Part shown: in pieces, positions 9,626 through 21,568 of the stretch
How positions within the stretch are numbered: the first letter of the stretch is position 1
Layout: each line of letters starts with the position of its first letter
From: Pinus tabuliformis
Lineage: Eukaryota; Streptophyta; Pinopsida; Pinales; Pinaceae
Direction of reading: 5' to 3'
Assembly: GCA_031772625.1 (NCBI GenBank)
Contig: CM062813.1
Location: forward strand, 763,220,720 to 763,284,719
DNA: 64,000 nt
Notes under the pieces: generated by a model
What the model saw: only the letters and a program-made list of their open reading frames with translations
What the model was told of the DNA's origin: nothing
Database searches by the model: none
Translations under genes and position numbers: made by a program

Positions 9626-12600
9626 ATGATGTTGTTTGCCTATCAAACAAGTCTAGAGCTCCCTCAACATCATTCTTCTGAATTTCACCCATTCAATCAG
9701 GTAACCCACAAGCCTTCTACTTATAGTTTTATCCTCATTCTCAAAATGAAGAAACTTTCACCTAAAATGCCTAAAGCATGGGAAGCAAAACCCTCATCCA
9801 ACATTGAACCACTCATGGACACAAAATCTCAAATCTACAACCCACCATGCCCCTACCACCTATTGAACCTTTGGTTCGACATGTTTGACCACCATCTCAA
9901 GGGAGAAGACCCATTTAGGGTAGTGGATTCGGTGTTGTACAACCAAATTGCACCATATGTCTATCATTTTCCATAGTTTGTTTCATGGCTTAATGCATCC
10001 TATGTCAAAGATACAAATTTCTTTGTATCGCCTACCAAAGTGAAGATCTTAGAGATAACCCCAAAACTGATTGAAAAGGATCTAGTGTACCCAGTTTCCT
10101 CCAAATATGATAAATTCACTAAAACCACCCTATTCTATAGTTATAACTCTCTCCCAGCTGGGGAGAAACATTATTTATAATAGATGATTTTGGCTCTCGC
10201 TCACCAATCCCTTATTATTGCTAACACTTTCCATATACCTTCCTTTAAAGACATTTTCCAGCCCATCCTCACAGTAATTGCCCAACTGTTTAGGGAAGAT
10301 GATTCCAAAAATATCACCAAAGCTTCCATAGGGTTTCTGAGAGTTATGATTCATCCAGATCATATTTTTCGTATTCCTTCTTTCCTAGACGAGTCCATCA
10401 AATTCTAGCTGCACCATTTCTCTATCACTTCATTTTTCAGATACTACTCCATTCTATTTTGTGTGTTCCTATACACCCATGTAAATGAATTTGAATATGT
10501 GGGTCTTAGTCTCATGGATCCACCCAAACAATGAAAGTATGTATTTTACTAGGATGTTGTTTTCCGGAAGAAACCTAACAATGATGGTTATTCTCAATTC
10601 ATATCCACTTATATGTCTAATACTTACAAAATCATCTATAATGTCGCTCCCCAAGAATCCTTCCCCGACAAAAACAAATCCTCTGACTCAGCAAAGACAC
10701 TAGGGTGGGTTACTTGTACTTATTTGAGGATTACACTGAAATTATGGTTTATAGGTGTGAGCTCCCTCCTTACCGTTTACCTGTATTTATGCCCATGAGA
10801 ATATTTTCCCTATAATTCATTAGATAGAGTCTACATGTTGATCATATTCACTTTCTTCCTACCAAGAAATGATATATGTTCAAATTGGGAAAGTGTATAG
10901 GTCCTTTCATTGTAAATATCAGGCAAGCTTTTCAAGTAGTTGAAAATTTGTTAAGGGAACTGAACTTTGAAATGGGAGACATTTGGCACTATGACCCCCA
11001 TGGAATCATTTCAAAGAAAAGGAAAAGCATTAATGCCTCATCCTATGATCATGAATATAGGCCAGAAGTTGAGTGGAAAGCTAACTTTGATTTCTGGCAT
11101 ATTAATATAGAGATGGAGATTGAGACTCCAACTGCAAAGGAAAAGGCACAACAGAGAAATGTGGATGATACTGGAGATATGGAAATGGAATATGTTCCCT
11201 CCAGCAAAAGAGAAAAAATCCAAGAAGCAGTCGATGAAGAGATTGAAACCAGGTTAACCGAGACAAAGCTGGATCAGCCAGGTTTCCAGGTGACCTTATA
11301 AGACCCACTTCAAGCTTTTGCCTATTCATCTATAGAAGTAGCACTTATGATTTCTATTGGGATCTCAACAATGACACGATCTAGTTGGGCTACAGGGAAG
11401 GATATAGAGAAAAGTAACAAGAATATCAGAGAAGAGGTGTAGCAACAACTAATATCACATTTGGTCTGCTACTAGCCTAGACTTCTAGCTTCCCTGGAAT
11501 TGGAGAGGAATCAAATGAAATTTTAGTTTCATCATCCCTCGGCTCAGTCCCTTCCATGAGGCTCACAGTTTAGAACTATGGATGTATCTCTTGACCTGAC
11601 TAGATTCCCTCTGCCAGACAAAATAAATTTTCATAGACAAGTGGGAGAGACGCTTTATAATGAATTGAGCCAAAATACTATGACCATCAGAAAATATGAG
11701 AAGCTGTTGGAGAAGGCTGCCACGAAGCTAAAGAAAGAGAGAGCTAATTCTAGAGCTCTACATTTATAGAATGAGAATTTTAAATAATTGAATGTCAAGT
11801 TAGGTGTGAACCCAGAAGACAAAGTTGTGATAGAGACTCTTATCCAGAGTTCACATGCCGAGATCCAAGAACTAGGGAATAAGTTGAAGATGCCTCGTAG
11901 TGAACATGTGAAGTCCAAAGAATTAGCCCAGGTGGAAGGAGAAAAAACTATTCTAGCCAAGGAATTTATAGACAGAAATAAAAAAGTAGTGGCCCTCAAG
12001 AAACAAGTTGCAAAGCTCCAACAGAAAATTGATTCTCAAATTTGTGTAGTTCTTGTGCTATAGAATCTGCAAAATATTACCAAGAAGCTCACTAAGACCC
12101 TCAATGAGATGATTCTCTCTGAAGGAGAACTCAAGAAAGTGTAGGTGGATCTGGATAGTGCCCAGCATGTCGTCATACAAAAGGAGAAACAGTTGGAACC
12201 TGCAAAGACTAATGTAAAGCTAATCAGTAAAAATCTATAGACAACAAACCAAGAAATTATTGAACTAAAAAATAGGCTGAAAGGTAATATGTCCCTTCTA
12301 CAGTTAAAACAGTTTATATGGGATGAAATAATAATAGAAGTGAAGAATAACTGGGAGAATATAACCTTGATGGCAGAGAAAAAAATTGAAATCAAGGATT
12401 ATGAGTTCTTTATCCTGGTTGCCAAGGAGGAGGATGTAAGAAATGATGATACAGCTAAAAAATTCATCCATTATATTAATAGAAACATAGATAGTGAGTT
12501 GAGGTCCATAGACTTGGTAGAATGGGTAACTGCAATCTTGGAGGTCTCTAATATGATCCAGAAGCAGGCTGCTACAGCCAAGGCCAAGGAATTTCTGGGA

Positions 12601-12930
12601 AAGGTGCTAAAGAATGCAGCTGCATTTGATTTCGAATTCGAGCATAGGGTTAGAGTTGGAATGGCCAGTTGTTGGGACCTTGTAGGACCATTGATCCCAT
12701 GGGAGTAGTACAATCAAATTCTAGTAGAGGCTAAGAAAAAATTTGACTCCTCCCATGAGGATACCTCCTCCTTAAAGAGAAAAACAATAGTGAACTATCT
12801 CCATAATTCATTCTCATTCCATGGTTTTATCCTTCTTTAAGGAAATCCAATGAGGATGGTTCTCTCAAACAATAGAAATCACCTAGAATTATGCTCACAT
12901 AAGTACATATTCTTCCCCAATTCAAGTTAG
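9626..12930 (+). pseudogene. Gypsy-A 3' ORF: retrotransposon-associated coiled-coil protein (copy 1)
   Basis: A long degenerate frame follows the integrase. The N-terminal half contains conserved stretches I associate with plant retrotransposon ORFs: a region around FFRYYSILF, then EDYTEIMVY, PPYRLPVFMPMRIF, a GPFIVN..QAFQVVENLL segment and WHYDPHGIISKKRK (to about 11030). The C-terminal half (about 11578-12700) is a charged heptad-rich coiled coil ending in a conserved EHRVRVGMASCWDL block. One frameshift lies near 10700, and at least ten in-frame stops occur, mostly TAG, such as 11440-11442. Position after integrase recalls env-like third ORFs, but no signal peptide or membrane anchor is visible. 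The content is more gag-like. Its function is unknown. Confidence 0.65.
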
Positions 12931-15900
12931 CAATAGCATACAAGTGCCATGGTAATGGAAATACAACATGGCAATGATTGAGCATGGCTAACAACTTGAA
13001 TCGCAGAAGTAATGGTGAAAATGAGGTGAAAGATATTGGTTTCCACTAAGCCCCTTAACATTTTCATGCATGGTTCCTTTTGAAACATGACACTCCTACA
13101 AGTCCATTGATTGTCCCTTAATGAAGTTTGACCTCATCCTTTAGAATTAGGGAATTCAGCTTATATATTTTTGACAAAGGTATATCATGCACGCTTTTGA
13201 GCTTAGATTATGTCAAATCATGTCTTTAGGTTTATATCATTCCTTTATGACTTTGGGTTAGGTATAATTTCTTGATTTAGCCTGGTCACATTTACCTCTC
13301 AAGGAGTCCCAATTCCCTATACTCTTTATTCAATTGTTATGTTAATTTTATCAATAAATGAAAATATATATGCATTCCACATAAGCAAGATATCTGACCT
13401 TTAACATTTATAATCGCTTCAGCATAAAACACATTGACTTTCCAAACTAATATCTCATATGTACACACACATTGTACACCTTGAGGATTAGACTAGAGTA
13501 TTACATCCCCCCCTCCTTATTTTTGCAATGGGCTAGTTTTTCAAGCAAAGACATTGTTTTTTTCCTAAAATTAATCAAGAAACTATGCAACTAATTCGGA
13601 AAAATTATGTTTTTATTAACTTGATTAAAAAGCATCACTTCATCAGTGGTTTTTAAACAAAGGAGTAAAATTCATCATACCTCTTTAAATGTACTTTGAA
13701 AATTTACACACCAAGAATTATGTAAAAGCTTAATTTCAAATTTTGAAATAACACTCGTAAAGATACTTAATAAACTAGTTATTGTTGGTATTTTTTTTAA
13801 TCATTCAATTCGACACAAAACACTACCTTTATTTAATGTAAGTAAAAGTATCATCTAATGAATAACTTAACAGAAATATAATCATATATTTTTAATAACT
13901 TTAACATTAAAACATTCAATTCCAAAAAAAATAAAAAATAAAAATAATTAAGAGTATCATGTATTCTAATTTATCATTGAATAACAAAACTATAATCGTT
14001 TTTAATTTTGTTTCATATTTAAGTTATTAAAATAAAATTTAAAAACCTACCAAATAGGGTCATGTTACCTTAAAATAAAGGTTTTCACTATCATGTCATC
14101 ATGGAGCTTTGAAGATACTTTCAAATTTTATTGAGAAATAAATAATGTAAAAATTCAATTTCAAAGAAAGAAATTAGGTAAGACTTACTTTTCAAATAAA
14201 GGAGTAAATAGTCATTGTATCTCTTTAAATGCATTTTCAAAGAGAAAAAGTCAATTCCACACCTCACCAAATTAATGGAAAATAATGGAAAACTTTTATA
14301 AATGAGAAAAATACTTACAAAATAAAATCATGATACTTTTAAATAAAAGCATCAACTATCATTATACTTTATTACAAATTCAAGTTATTAAAAACATAAT
14401 CACAAATTCAATTATTAACCTTGTAATTTGCCATCCATCTAACCCTAACCCACAAGGTAAGCTAAAGTATTATTACTTTAAAATAAAGGTGTACATAGTC
14501 CTATTTGAAGATACTTTCAAACTTGATTGAGAGATAAATTATGTAAAACTCACTTTCAAAAAAGAAATTAAGTAACGACTTACTTTTCAAATAAATGAGT
14601 CAATAATCATTGTACCTATTTAAAGAATCTTTCAAACTTTCTAGATGGAAATGTCCAATTTCACACTTAACCAAATTAATGTGAAAACATGCCCGCTGTC
14701 ATTGTCATCAAACCACTTTCAAAATACTTTCAAACTTTATTGAGAAATAACTTCTATGAAAACTCAGTTTCAAAAAAATAAATTATGTAACCACTTACTT
14801 TTCAAATAAAGGAGTCAATAGTCATCCTACTTTAAAGGCCCTTTTGAAATTTCTAAATGAAAAAGTTCAATTCCACACCTCCACCATATTAGTGGAAAAC
14901 CTTTTGTGATATTATAATGGAGAATTTTAACCTTTTTAAACGGAAAAAAATTTTACAGACCTAAAATTATGCTATTTTGAAATAAAGAAAATCTAATGGC
15001 ATTGTACTTTATTATAAATTCAAATATTAAAAATTTAATCACAAGTTAAGTTATTAACCTTGTAATTAGTCATCCACTAACCCAAGCCATAATATTATAA
15101 GCTCAAATCGTATTACTTTGAAATAAAATTATCCACTTTCATTGTTATCATACTTATGTGAAGATACTTTAAAAAATAAATTAGGTAAAATTTCACTTAA
15201 AAAAATAAAATAAATACACACTTATTTTTCAAATAAAATATTGGTGTTGTTTCCCGAGGCATCAACTTTTCTTAGACACTAAAAATTATTAGAATCTGAT
15301 CATTTAAAAAAAAATCACAGTGAGAGTGCTTGAATCCAGTTTTTGATCCAGCGCCATCAAAAACCATTGGGGCATTTCAAATATTGAAACTTAGCAGCTG
15401 TAAGCCAAATTTCCAAAAATTCCTGCCAAATTTTTTCAAAATCTAGCCAAAATTTCCTTTATTTTTCAAGAAAAAATAACTAGTCTTTAAATACGCTTAA
15501 AAGATTTAACATTCACCGTAGCTATTTAAAAGTCCTTTTGAACTTTCTAGATGGAAAAGTTCAATTCCACATGTCCAACAAATTAATGGAAAATAATTGG
15601 TAATGTTATAATCGAGAATTTTAACTTTTTGAAACAACAAAGTGTGCCTAGGGTAGCTGTAAGCCAAATTTCCAAAAATTTCTGCCGAATTTTTTCAAAA
15701 TCTAGCCAAAATTTCCTTTATTTTTCAAGACAAAATAACTAGTCTTTAAATACGCTTAAAAGATGTAAGCCAAATTTCCAAAAATTTCTGCCGAATTTTT
15801 TCAAAATCTAGCCAAAATTTCCTTTATTTTTCAAGACAAAATAACTAGTCTTTAAATACGCTTAAAAGATTTAATATTCACCGTAGCTATTTAAAAGTCC

Positions 15901-16996
15901 TTTTGAACTTTCTAGATGGAAAAGTTCAATTCCACATGTCCAACAAATTAATGGAAAATAATTGGTAATGTTATAATTGAGAATTTTAACTTTTTGAAAC
16001 AACAAAGTGTGCCTAGGGTAGCTCTCAGACATACATAGTCCTTCCCAAGATTGGACCACATGACTTGTGGGGACCAAACCTCCCCAACTAACCATTGGAT
16101 CACATCCTCAAAACTTTATCATTGTTTTCTTGGGCTAGATGTCGTGTCTTCATGGTGTCACATTGAATTTTAATTTGTTGTTAGTTTCATGGTTTTAGAA
16201 TTGGTTTATTTTTAGTTTTAAGATTTCAGAATTTGTTAAAATTTGTAGTAAAGAAAATTGTGTAAAAAAGATGCCTATTTTTTTTAAATTTAATGCGGTT
16301 TTTTTTTTATAATTAGATTATTAAAGTTTATGAAAGTGTATATAGTTTGAACATTTTAATGTGAGAATGATGTGTTATTTCATTAATATTTAATATGAAT
16401 TTGATCTATAATGTTAACTTATAATATTTTGGAAAAATATGAATACTTTTTCTTAATGTGGATATTAACCAAAATAATAAATTCTTTTTATATTTAAATA
16501 TAAGGGAGATGTATAATTTCTTTTATATTTAGTATGGATTTTTTATTTTAAAAAATATCAATAACCAAAAAAATATTTCGGTATTATCTATAAATAAAAT
16601 ATTTCAATGTTTATACTAAGGTCTATATATAAACTTTATAATATAGAGTTGACATGTAGTATTTAGTAAAATTATTGACCTTTATAGATCCATCTTAACT
16701 CCATATCTACCAAGTGCCTAGAGGAATCAAATCTCTGAGGATACAAATCTATTTTTGAATGCAAAACTTGAAAAATGCTTACACTTCAAGATATTTTATT
16801 CTTCTCTACATTTTGAATTACAGTGAATATATGTTAACCCTTAATAATATTATTTATATTTATATAAATTTCACATCTATATACATAGAAATATTATTAT
16901 TTTTAATTTTATTAACACACGCACACATAGATCGCATTTTTCGTTGGCATGTTTTATATTTTTTTTAAATTTAATCTTTTAATATGATATGCATAG
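12931..16996. repeat. AT-rich degenerate repeat block (copy 1)
   Basis: Four kilobases without coding signal, very rich in A and T. Several phrases recur in imperfect form every few hundred bases: ACTTACTTTTCAAATAAA, GAAGATACTTTCAAACTT, TTATTAACCTTGTAATT, and GGAGAATTTTAACTTTT. This suggests an old, diverged tandem array. It lies between the plus-strand Gypsy-A ORF and the 3' end of the minus-strand Gypsy-B. It could contain the 3' LTR of either, but I found no matching second LTR. Nothing else is evident. Confidence 0.6.
15482..16022. repeat. Local tandem duplications specific to copy 1
   Basis: A ~106-base unit starting GTAAGCCAAATTTCC is present at 15659-15764 and again at 15765-15870, with an older relative near 15400. 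The segment running from TTCACCGTAGC to CCTAGGGTAGCT is present at 15512-15658 and again, about 365 bases on, at 15877-16022. In copy 2 this region (34440-34580) is present only once and shortened, so the expansion followed the large duplication, or copy 2 contracted. Confidence 0.85.
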
Positions 16997-18487
16997 CCTT
17001 CCCCCATTGAAATAATGGCTATGTCTAGGTATCTCATTTATAAGAATAATTTATTGAACATGGAAGCCAAGAAGTCTCCTAAAATTGCTTCTAACTCTAG
17101 AAAAAAACCTCTACCTTCGACTCTGGTGAGGATAGCATAAGGATGTCTAGTCTTGGCTACAACATTGGGGATAAAGAAGGACCAAGAAGGAACATGGGTT
17201 CGAACTTTCTTGCTCCCAATTTATCGTTGTCCTGATCATAAAGAAGGACCAAGTTGCCTTCAACAAAAGTGCGGGGAGAAACAGTTTGGTCAAAATGAGT
17301 TTTGACACGTTTCTTTTAAGCTTTGATGACCATCACAGCAATGTGACGAGTCTCATCAAGCCTCTCAAGATACAATAGTCATTCCTCTTCAGGCGAGGTA
17401 TTCGAAATAAGTTCGATAGCTAATTTGAGTGAAGGGGTTTTGCAATTGATCGAAAGAGTTGCCTCTAAACCATACATTAGATGGAATGGAGTGAATCCAG
17501 TGGCCATCTTAGCGAAAGTTCTATAATCCCAAAGAGCTGAGAAACATCAAATGTCGATCCTTTTTGTGCTTCCCAATGGTACGTTGAAGCATAGTAATCA
17601 AAACTTTATTAACTGCCTCAACTTGGCCATTAGCCTGTGGATAATAAGGAGTTGATCTTTCATGACGAAGGCCCAACTGAGCAGTTAGCTCTTCGATCAT
17701 GTGCTGATGAAAATGTGATCCATGGTTAGTTACAATGGATTTAAGAACACCAAAACGTGCTATGACATGGTTAAAAAGGAACTGAGCAGCAATGATACCG
17801 TTAACATTGTATGTAGGCATCGCCTCGTCCCATTTAGTAAAATAGTTGACGACGATGATTATATAACCATGCCCCCCGGCCGAGCGAGGGTTACATGTCA
17901 TGAAATCAATGCCCCATTTAGCAAATGGGCCAACAGTAACTACTGGGTGTAAGGGTGCAGGCAGGCCACGTTGCTTGCGGTTGAAAATCTAGCATTTGTG
18001 GCACTTTTGAAAAGATGGAATACAATCTTTGAAGATAGAAGCCCAGAAATAACCTGCGCGGAGGATTTTCTGAGCGGTGGTGTAGACTAACATATGACCA
18101 CCACAGGCACCAGAGTGGTAATCATTCAAGACCCGTTCAGCCTCTTCTAGGGTGAGACACCTGTGAAGAACAAAGTCCACACCAACCCGATACAATGTAT
18201 CACCAAGGATCCAATAGGGTTGGGACGGATGCCGAATGCGGCGTCGATCGGATAGAGACAACTCGGATCAGAAAGTCTGGGTTTAAAGATAAACGATAAT
18301 ATGTCCATACCATGGGTTGAGAGTGTTGATCAGAAACAGAGTTTCATCAGGAATCTACTCAGTAAAATCAGTAGAAGTGCTTGTAGATAGAAGGGCAAAT
18401 ATCAACTCAGCAAAAATGAGCGATTTCTTTGATTTGGCGGAAGTAAACTCCAAATCAAACTCGTCCAAGATAACGATCCATTTCAGT
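16997..18487 (-). pseudogene. Gypsy-B integrase and RNase H end (copy 1 fragment)
   Basis: Minus-strand fragment of the element that is far more complete at 35552-47971. It contains the integrase zinc-binding module (H.SGACGGH, then C and C in FQKCHKC) and the core (GYIIIVVNYFTKWDEA, ending PYYPQANGQVEAVNK with the catalytic Glu). The second catalytic Asp is changed: VTNHGSHF here, VTDHGSHF in copy 2. The change is CAG to TAG on the plus strand. The pyrimidine tract CCTTCCCCCATTG (16997-17009) is the minus-strand polypurine tract before the 3' LTR. The fragment ends abruptly at 18487 inside the RNase H region and is fused to unrelated sequence. Confidence 0.88.
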
Positions 18488-19602
18488 CTCCACCACCTCC
18501 AGCCATAAAGTTAGCCCCGAGTGAAGAAGGGTACATAGTTCCTCTTGATGATGATCAATTAATGGATGTGTACAATCTATCATGTAATGAACTTCAGAAG
18601 AGGATTGTACAAGCATGGAGAGAGCATTTTAGAAATGGTCATGCATCACATGCATTAATTAGAGAAATGGTGATAGTAGAAGACACCAGCAAGAATCCTA
18701 ATGCCATTGTCGAAGCCAACTTCTGCTTCATGGGTGTGACAAGATCAAACACTTAGCATTTGACAGTCGAGAGTAAGAAATTGATACAGAATCTACAGTT
18801 TGCGCAACAAGAGATAGAAGAGCTCCGTGCAGCAATAAAAAACACAGTATCTACACAGGTCTACTTGGGGGAAATTAGAGCAACGATACTTGTTGAAGTA
18901 TCAACACTTAGAGAGACCATGTGGGTCCTATATGAGGAGATCATGATTGTACATAAGGCATTTTTCAACTTTCATAGCTTGCAGAAACAAAGCAAGGATT
19001 TTTTCAAGACTCTTAGGAATGTGCAAACTACCATGCAAGAATAGACAATGTGATACAAAGGAGCACCACTTGCTTCCGTAAAGATGATGAAGCTGCAAGA
19101 AGATATGCAGAAATCAAGAGTTCAAATGTTGATTTACAACAACAAGCAACTCTCCTTTTTCCTTAGAGGCATTCAGGCCTCATATGTATGATTCTACAAC
19201 AATTTGGATTTCACGGTGAGAACCCACAAGATCCCATCATTCATCTCACTCACTGAAGCTAAATGAAAACACCAAGTTAGGAAAGAGATTGAAGAGTATT
19301 TGGAGCGGCTGAGATAATTTTCCACTAAGGAGGATTTAGAGATGAATAGACCAAACATGAATAACTACACTGGTTGTCTTGTCTAGATCAGAACCATGTT
19401 ACTCCTCCTCAACAAAGAAGTTAAGTCTGGTAAAAAATCATTCTACCTAGATTCTATGGAGGCTAGAGTCCTCTTCCAGCCCAACAACATCATGAAGTTT
19501 GGGTACATCATCACACACTATCAAGTTTGGCACCAATATATGACCGAGAAGCAGCAAGTGGAGGTTGTTGAGCTAGACTTCACCCAAACTCAAGCATCAT
19601 AA
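18488..19602 (+). pseudogene. Unknown coiled-coil ORF, degenerate
   Basis: A frame that can be followed for about 370 codons with a handful of stops. It opens with a proline run (SPPPPAIK, with no visible start because it begins at a rearrangement junction). It then reads LMDVYNLSCNELQKRIVQAWREHF, and a long charged helical region (about 18760-19040) rich in Leu, Glu and Gln with coiled-coil character. The end (19396-19602) is more globular. I recognise no domain. Clean codon structure over this length suggests a former protein, probably the C-terminal part of a transposon ORF because LTR-like sequence follows at once. A truncated host gene is a less likely alternative. Confidence 0.45.
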
Positions 19603-20123
19603 TGTTGTGTCTTGTTAGGCTATCAAGTTTTCTCTACCCTATTTTGTCTTATATGGGTACAAGTGTAAAATGTAATATTATTTGTAATTATGTTGTAACT
19701 GAAATTCCAAGTGTCAATATAAGAATATGAAGAGTCAACATGTAATGTAATGAGTCATCTCTATAAAGAAGTTTAAGAGTCATGAGGGTAGTCCAAAGGT
19801 CACAAAGGGGAGTTAAAGAGTCACTTCCTCTTGTTATAAATAGAACCTCATGACTCATGTAACAGGATTTTGGGAGCTAAGCTTTTGGCTAGGCTTAGGC
19901 TTAGAAAGAGCTTGGGAGTATTGTGAAAAGCCTTGGATTCTCCATAGTGTGAAGCGGGTATACTTCTTTGGAGGAGCAGGTGTTCTTGACTGTAATGCTC
20001 CACTGTTGGGGCTAGTGGTCATTAATGGTGTATGTATGAATGGGACTTTCACTTATAATAATAAAATTAGAGCCAACACGCTTTCATACATATCTTGTTA
20101 ATATAGTAGGACTACTCTTGTTG
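19603..20123 (+). other. LTR-like or 3' flank block with TATA box
   Basis: Directly after the stop of the unknown ORF the sequence begins TGTTGTGTC and loses coding character. A clear TATA box (TTATAAATAG, 19834-19843) is followed by transcribed-looking sequence, the structure of an LTR U3/R region. No primer-binding site follows, as expected for a 3' LTR. The right boundary is uncertain because another LTR-like block starts at 20124. Confidence 0.4.
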
Positions 20124-20638
20124 TGTTGGTAACATATACTATTTAAATTACGCATATGTGTAGGTTTTAACCCCGTACAGAAATTACTTGCATATGAATT
20201 CTAAAAACAAAAAATAAACAATGGCGAGAGCATAACACATAAAACAAATTTACGTAGAGATTTTCCCCTGGATCCCAAAATCAGGACTACCAGATTGATT
20301 TTTCATTATGTTCCTTTTAATCTTACAATACATATATATACATGTTGAAGCATCTATAAACCCCAATCCATTAACCCTGGATTAGAACATAACCATAGTT
20401 CCCTTGACCGGATCTACAAAATACCATGGACCGAAAACCATCACGCCGAAAACCATAGGTAGGTCCGCCCATATAATATAGGGTCTAAATTAGTTTTTCC
20501 TGGGGTGCTACCCTGGACCCCGTAGAGGGGGGCTACTGCCCCCCTCAAATCCCCCAAAAAGGGGGGATGCCACCCCCCTCTAACCCCCAGGAATCACTAC
20601 TAGGGCTAGTCATGGAAAGAATATAACACAACCCAACA
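20124..20638. mobile_element. Solo LTR-like element, 515 bases
   Basis: The block is bounded by TGTTGG (20124-20129) and CCAACA (20633-20638), the inverted ends of a Copia-type LTR, and has no coding content. I cannot find a matching target-site duplication. It contains strong GC inverted repeats: AGGGGGGC-TACT-GCCCCCCT (20526-20545), CCCCC-AAAAA-GGGGG (20551-20565) and GGGGGG-ATGCCA-CCCCCC (20561-20578). Orientation is unresolved; the minus strand looks more like a usual LTR. Confidence 0.5.
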
Positions 20639-21340
20639 TTATGCTTATGAACTATCTCATTTGCATTTGTATTAATCTTTTTGAATGTGTGTTGTTGTAT
20701 CAAATCATCACTTTAACTTGTGGACTATTATGCATCTTAGCTTGTGCTGTCTTTCCTCTCATATGTTCCTATCAAGCTGCATACTATTACAGGCTCCCAA
20801 GGGGTGCACTTCCTTTTCCCTTTGTATGTTGGAACCTTCATGCATCGTACTTGACTCTCTGCAGGGTCATACACTTTCTCTCAACCAAAGTTATCATACT
20901 TCCCTCTACGCGTTTTGGCGGTCAAGGCATAACATTAGAACCCACTGGTGGGACTCCTACTCCAAAATGTGTAAGTTTTAGTTGGGAATTCATAACGCAG
21001 AGATCCCCTAAAGGTTCGAAAGTCAAGCACCATCAACAAACTCCTTTCCCTTTCAAGCTAGAATTTGAGACCACAAATAATGTTGTTGAATATGAAGATT
21101 TGTTGATGGGGCTGCAAGCTACAAAAAACCTTAATACTGGGTGCTTGATTGTGTTTGGGGATTCAGAGATGGTAGTGAAAAAATTAAAGAATCATTGTCA
21201 AACCAAGCATCCAAGGCTGAAGTCTTACAGGAACAAGGTCTTAGATTTGGTTGAAAAAAATTTCTTAGCCTTTAATATTCAGTTTTTACCCAGGGAGTGA
21301 AATAGGATGGCTGGTTCCATGGAAATTGCTGCTAAAAAAT
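20639..21340 (+). pseudogene. Gypsy-A additional RNase H-like domain upstream of RT
   Basis: The C-terminal part of the frame 20641-21300 is RNase H-like: FKLEFETTNNVVEYEDLLMGL followed by VFGDSEMVV, a KHPRLKSYRNKVLDLV helix and FLPRE. These match the archaeal-type RNase H carried by Tat-like plant Gypsy elements, with the catalytic Glu (EYE) and Asp (GDS) present. The strand carrying the first Asp (usually D-G-A) is not recognisable. The preceding ~290 bases do not look like part of the domain. The stop at 21298 replaces the Glu of the usual PREEN motif and the frame continues with NRMAGS. It lies 5' of the RT, in addition to the ordinary RNase H after the RT at 25237. Confidence 0.7.
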
Positions 21341-21568
21341 AATAAACCACTCCAAAACCCCTTGCTTTGATATGACTTTGAGGTTAGATAAATGCCTTAA
21401 ATACCTGACAATGTCAAGTACTGGAAAGTTTTTTAGTATGAAGAACAGATCAAGTGCTTTATGGAATTTATTGGGGAATTCTCAAACTCAATGATTGATC
21501 AAGAAGGTGAAGATACATAGGAATGATAGCAGGCTAGTTGAGAGAAATCAATTGTTGGACACAAAATC

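Larger units (their letters stand above)
3849..18487 (+). repeat. Segmental duplication, copy 1 (derivative)
   Basis: This 14.64 kb block repeats 22376-37042 in the same orientation. It holds the same elements in the same order: MITE end, Gypsy-A RT fragment, 2.1 kb solo LTR, RNase H, integrase with MITE, coiled-coil ORF, AT-rich block, and the 3' part of minus-strand Gypsy-B. Identity is high: 132 of 139 residues match in the coiled-coil stretch at 12289-12705. The left edge cuts through a MITE that is whole in copy 2. The right edge cuts through the Gypsy-B RNase H region that continues normally in copy 2. Copy 1 is therefore the transplanted or truncated one. No target-site duplication is visible at its ends. 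Confidence 0.9.

Noticed and set aside
12036..12395. 119-codon minus-strand frame rich in Ser/Phe (and 30530-30889)
   Set aside because: Antisense shadow of the coiled-coil ORF; charged heptads read backwards give hydrophobic runs.
20641..20930. Hydrophobic N-terminal part of the frame 20641-21300 as a membrane protein or signal peptide
   Set aside because: It adjoins an LTR end, is not conserved in character with the RNase H domain that follows, and has no supporting context.
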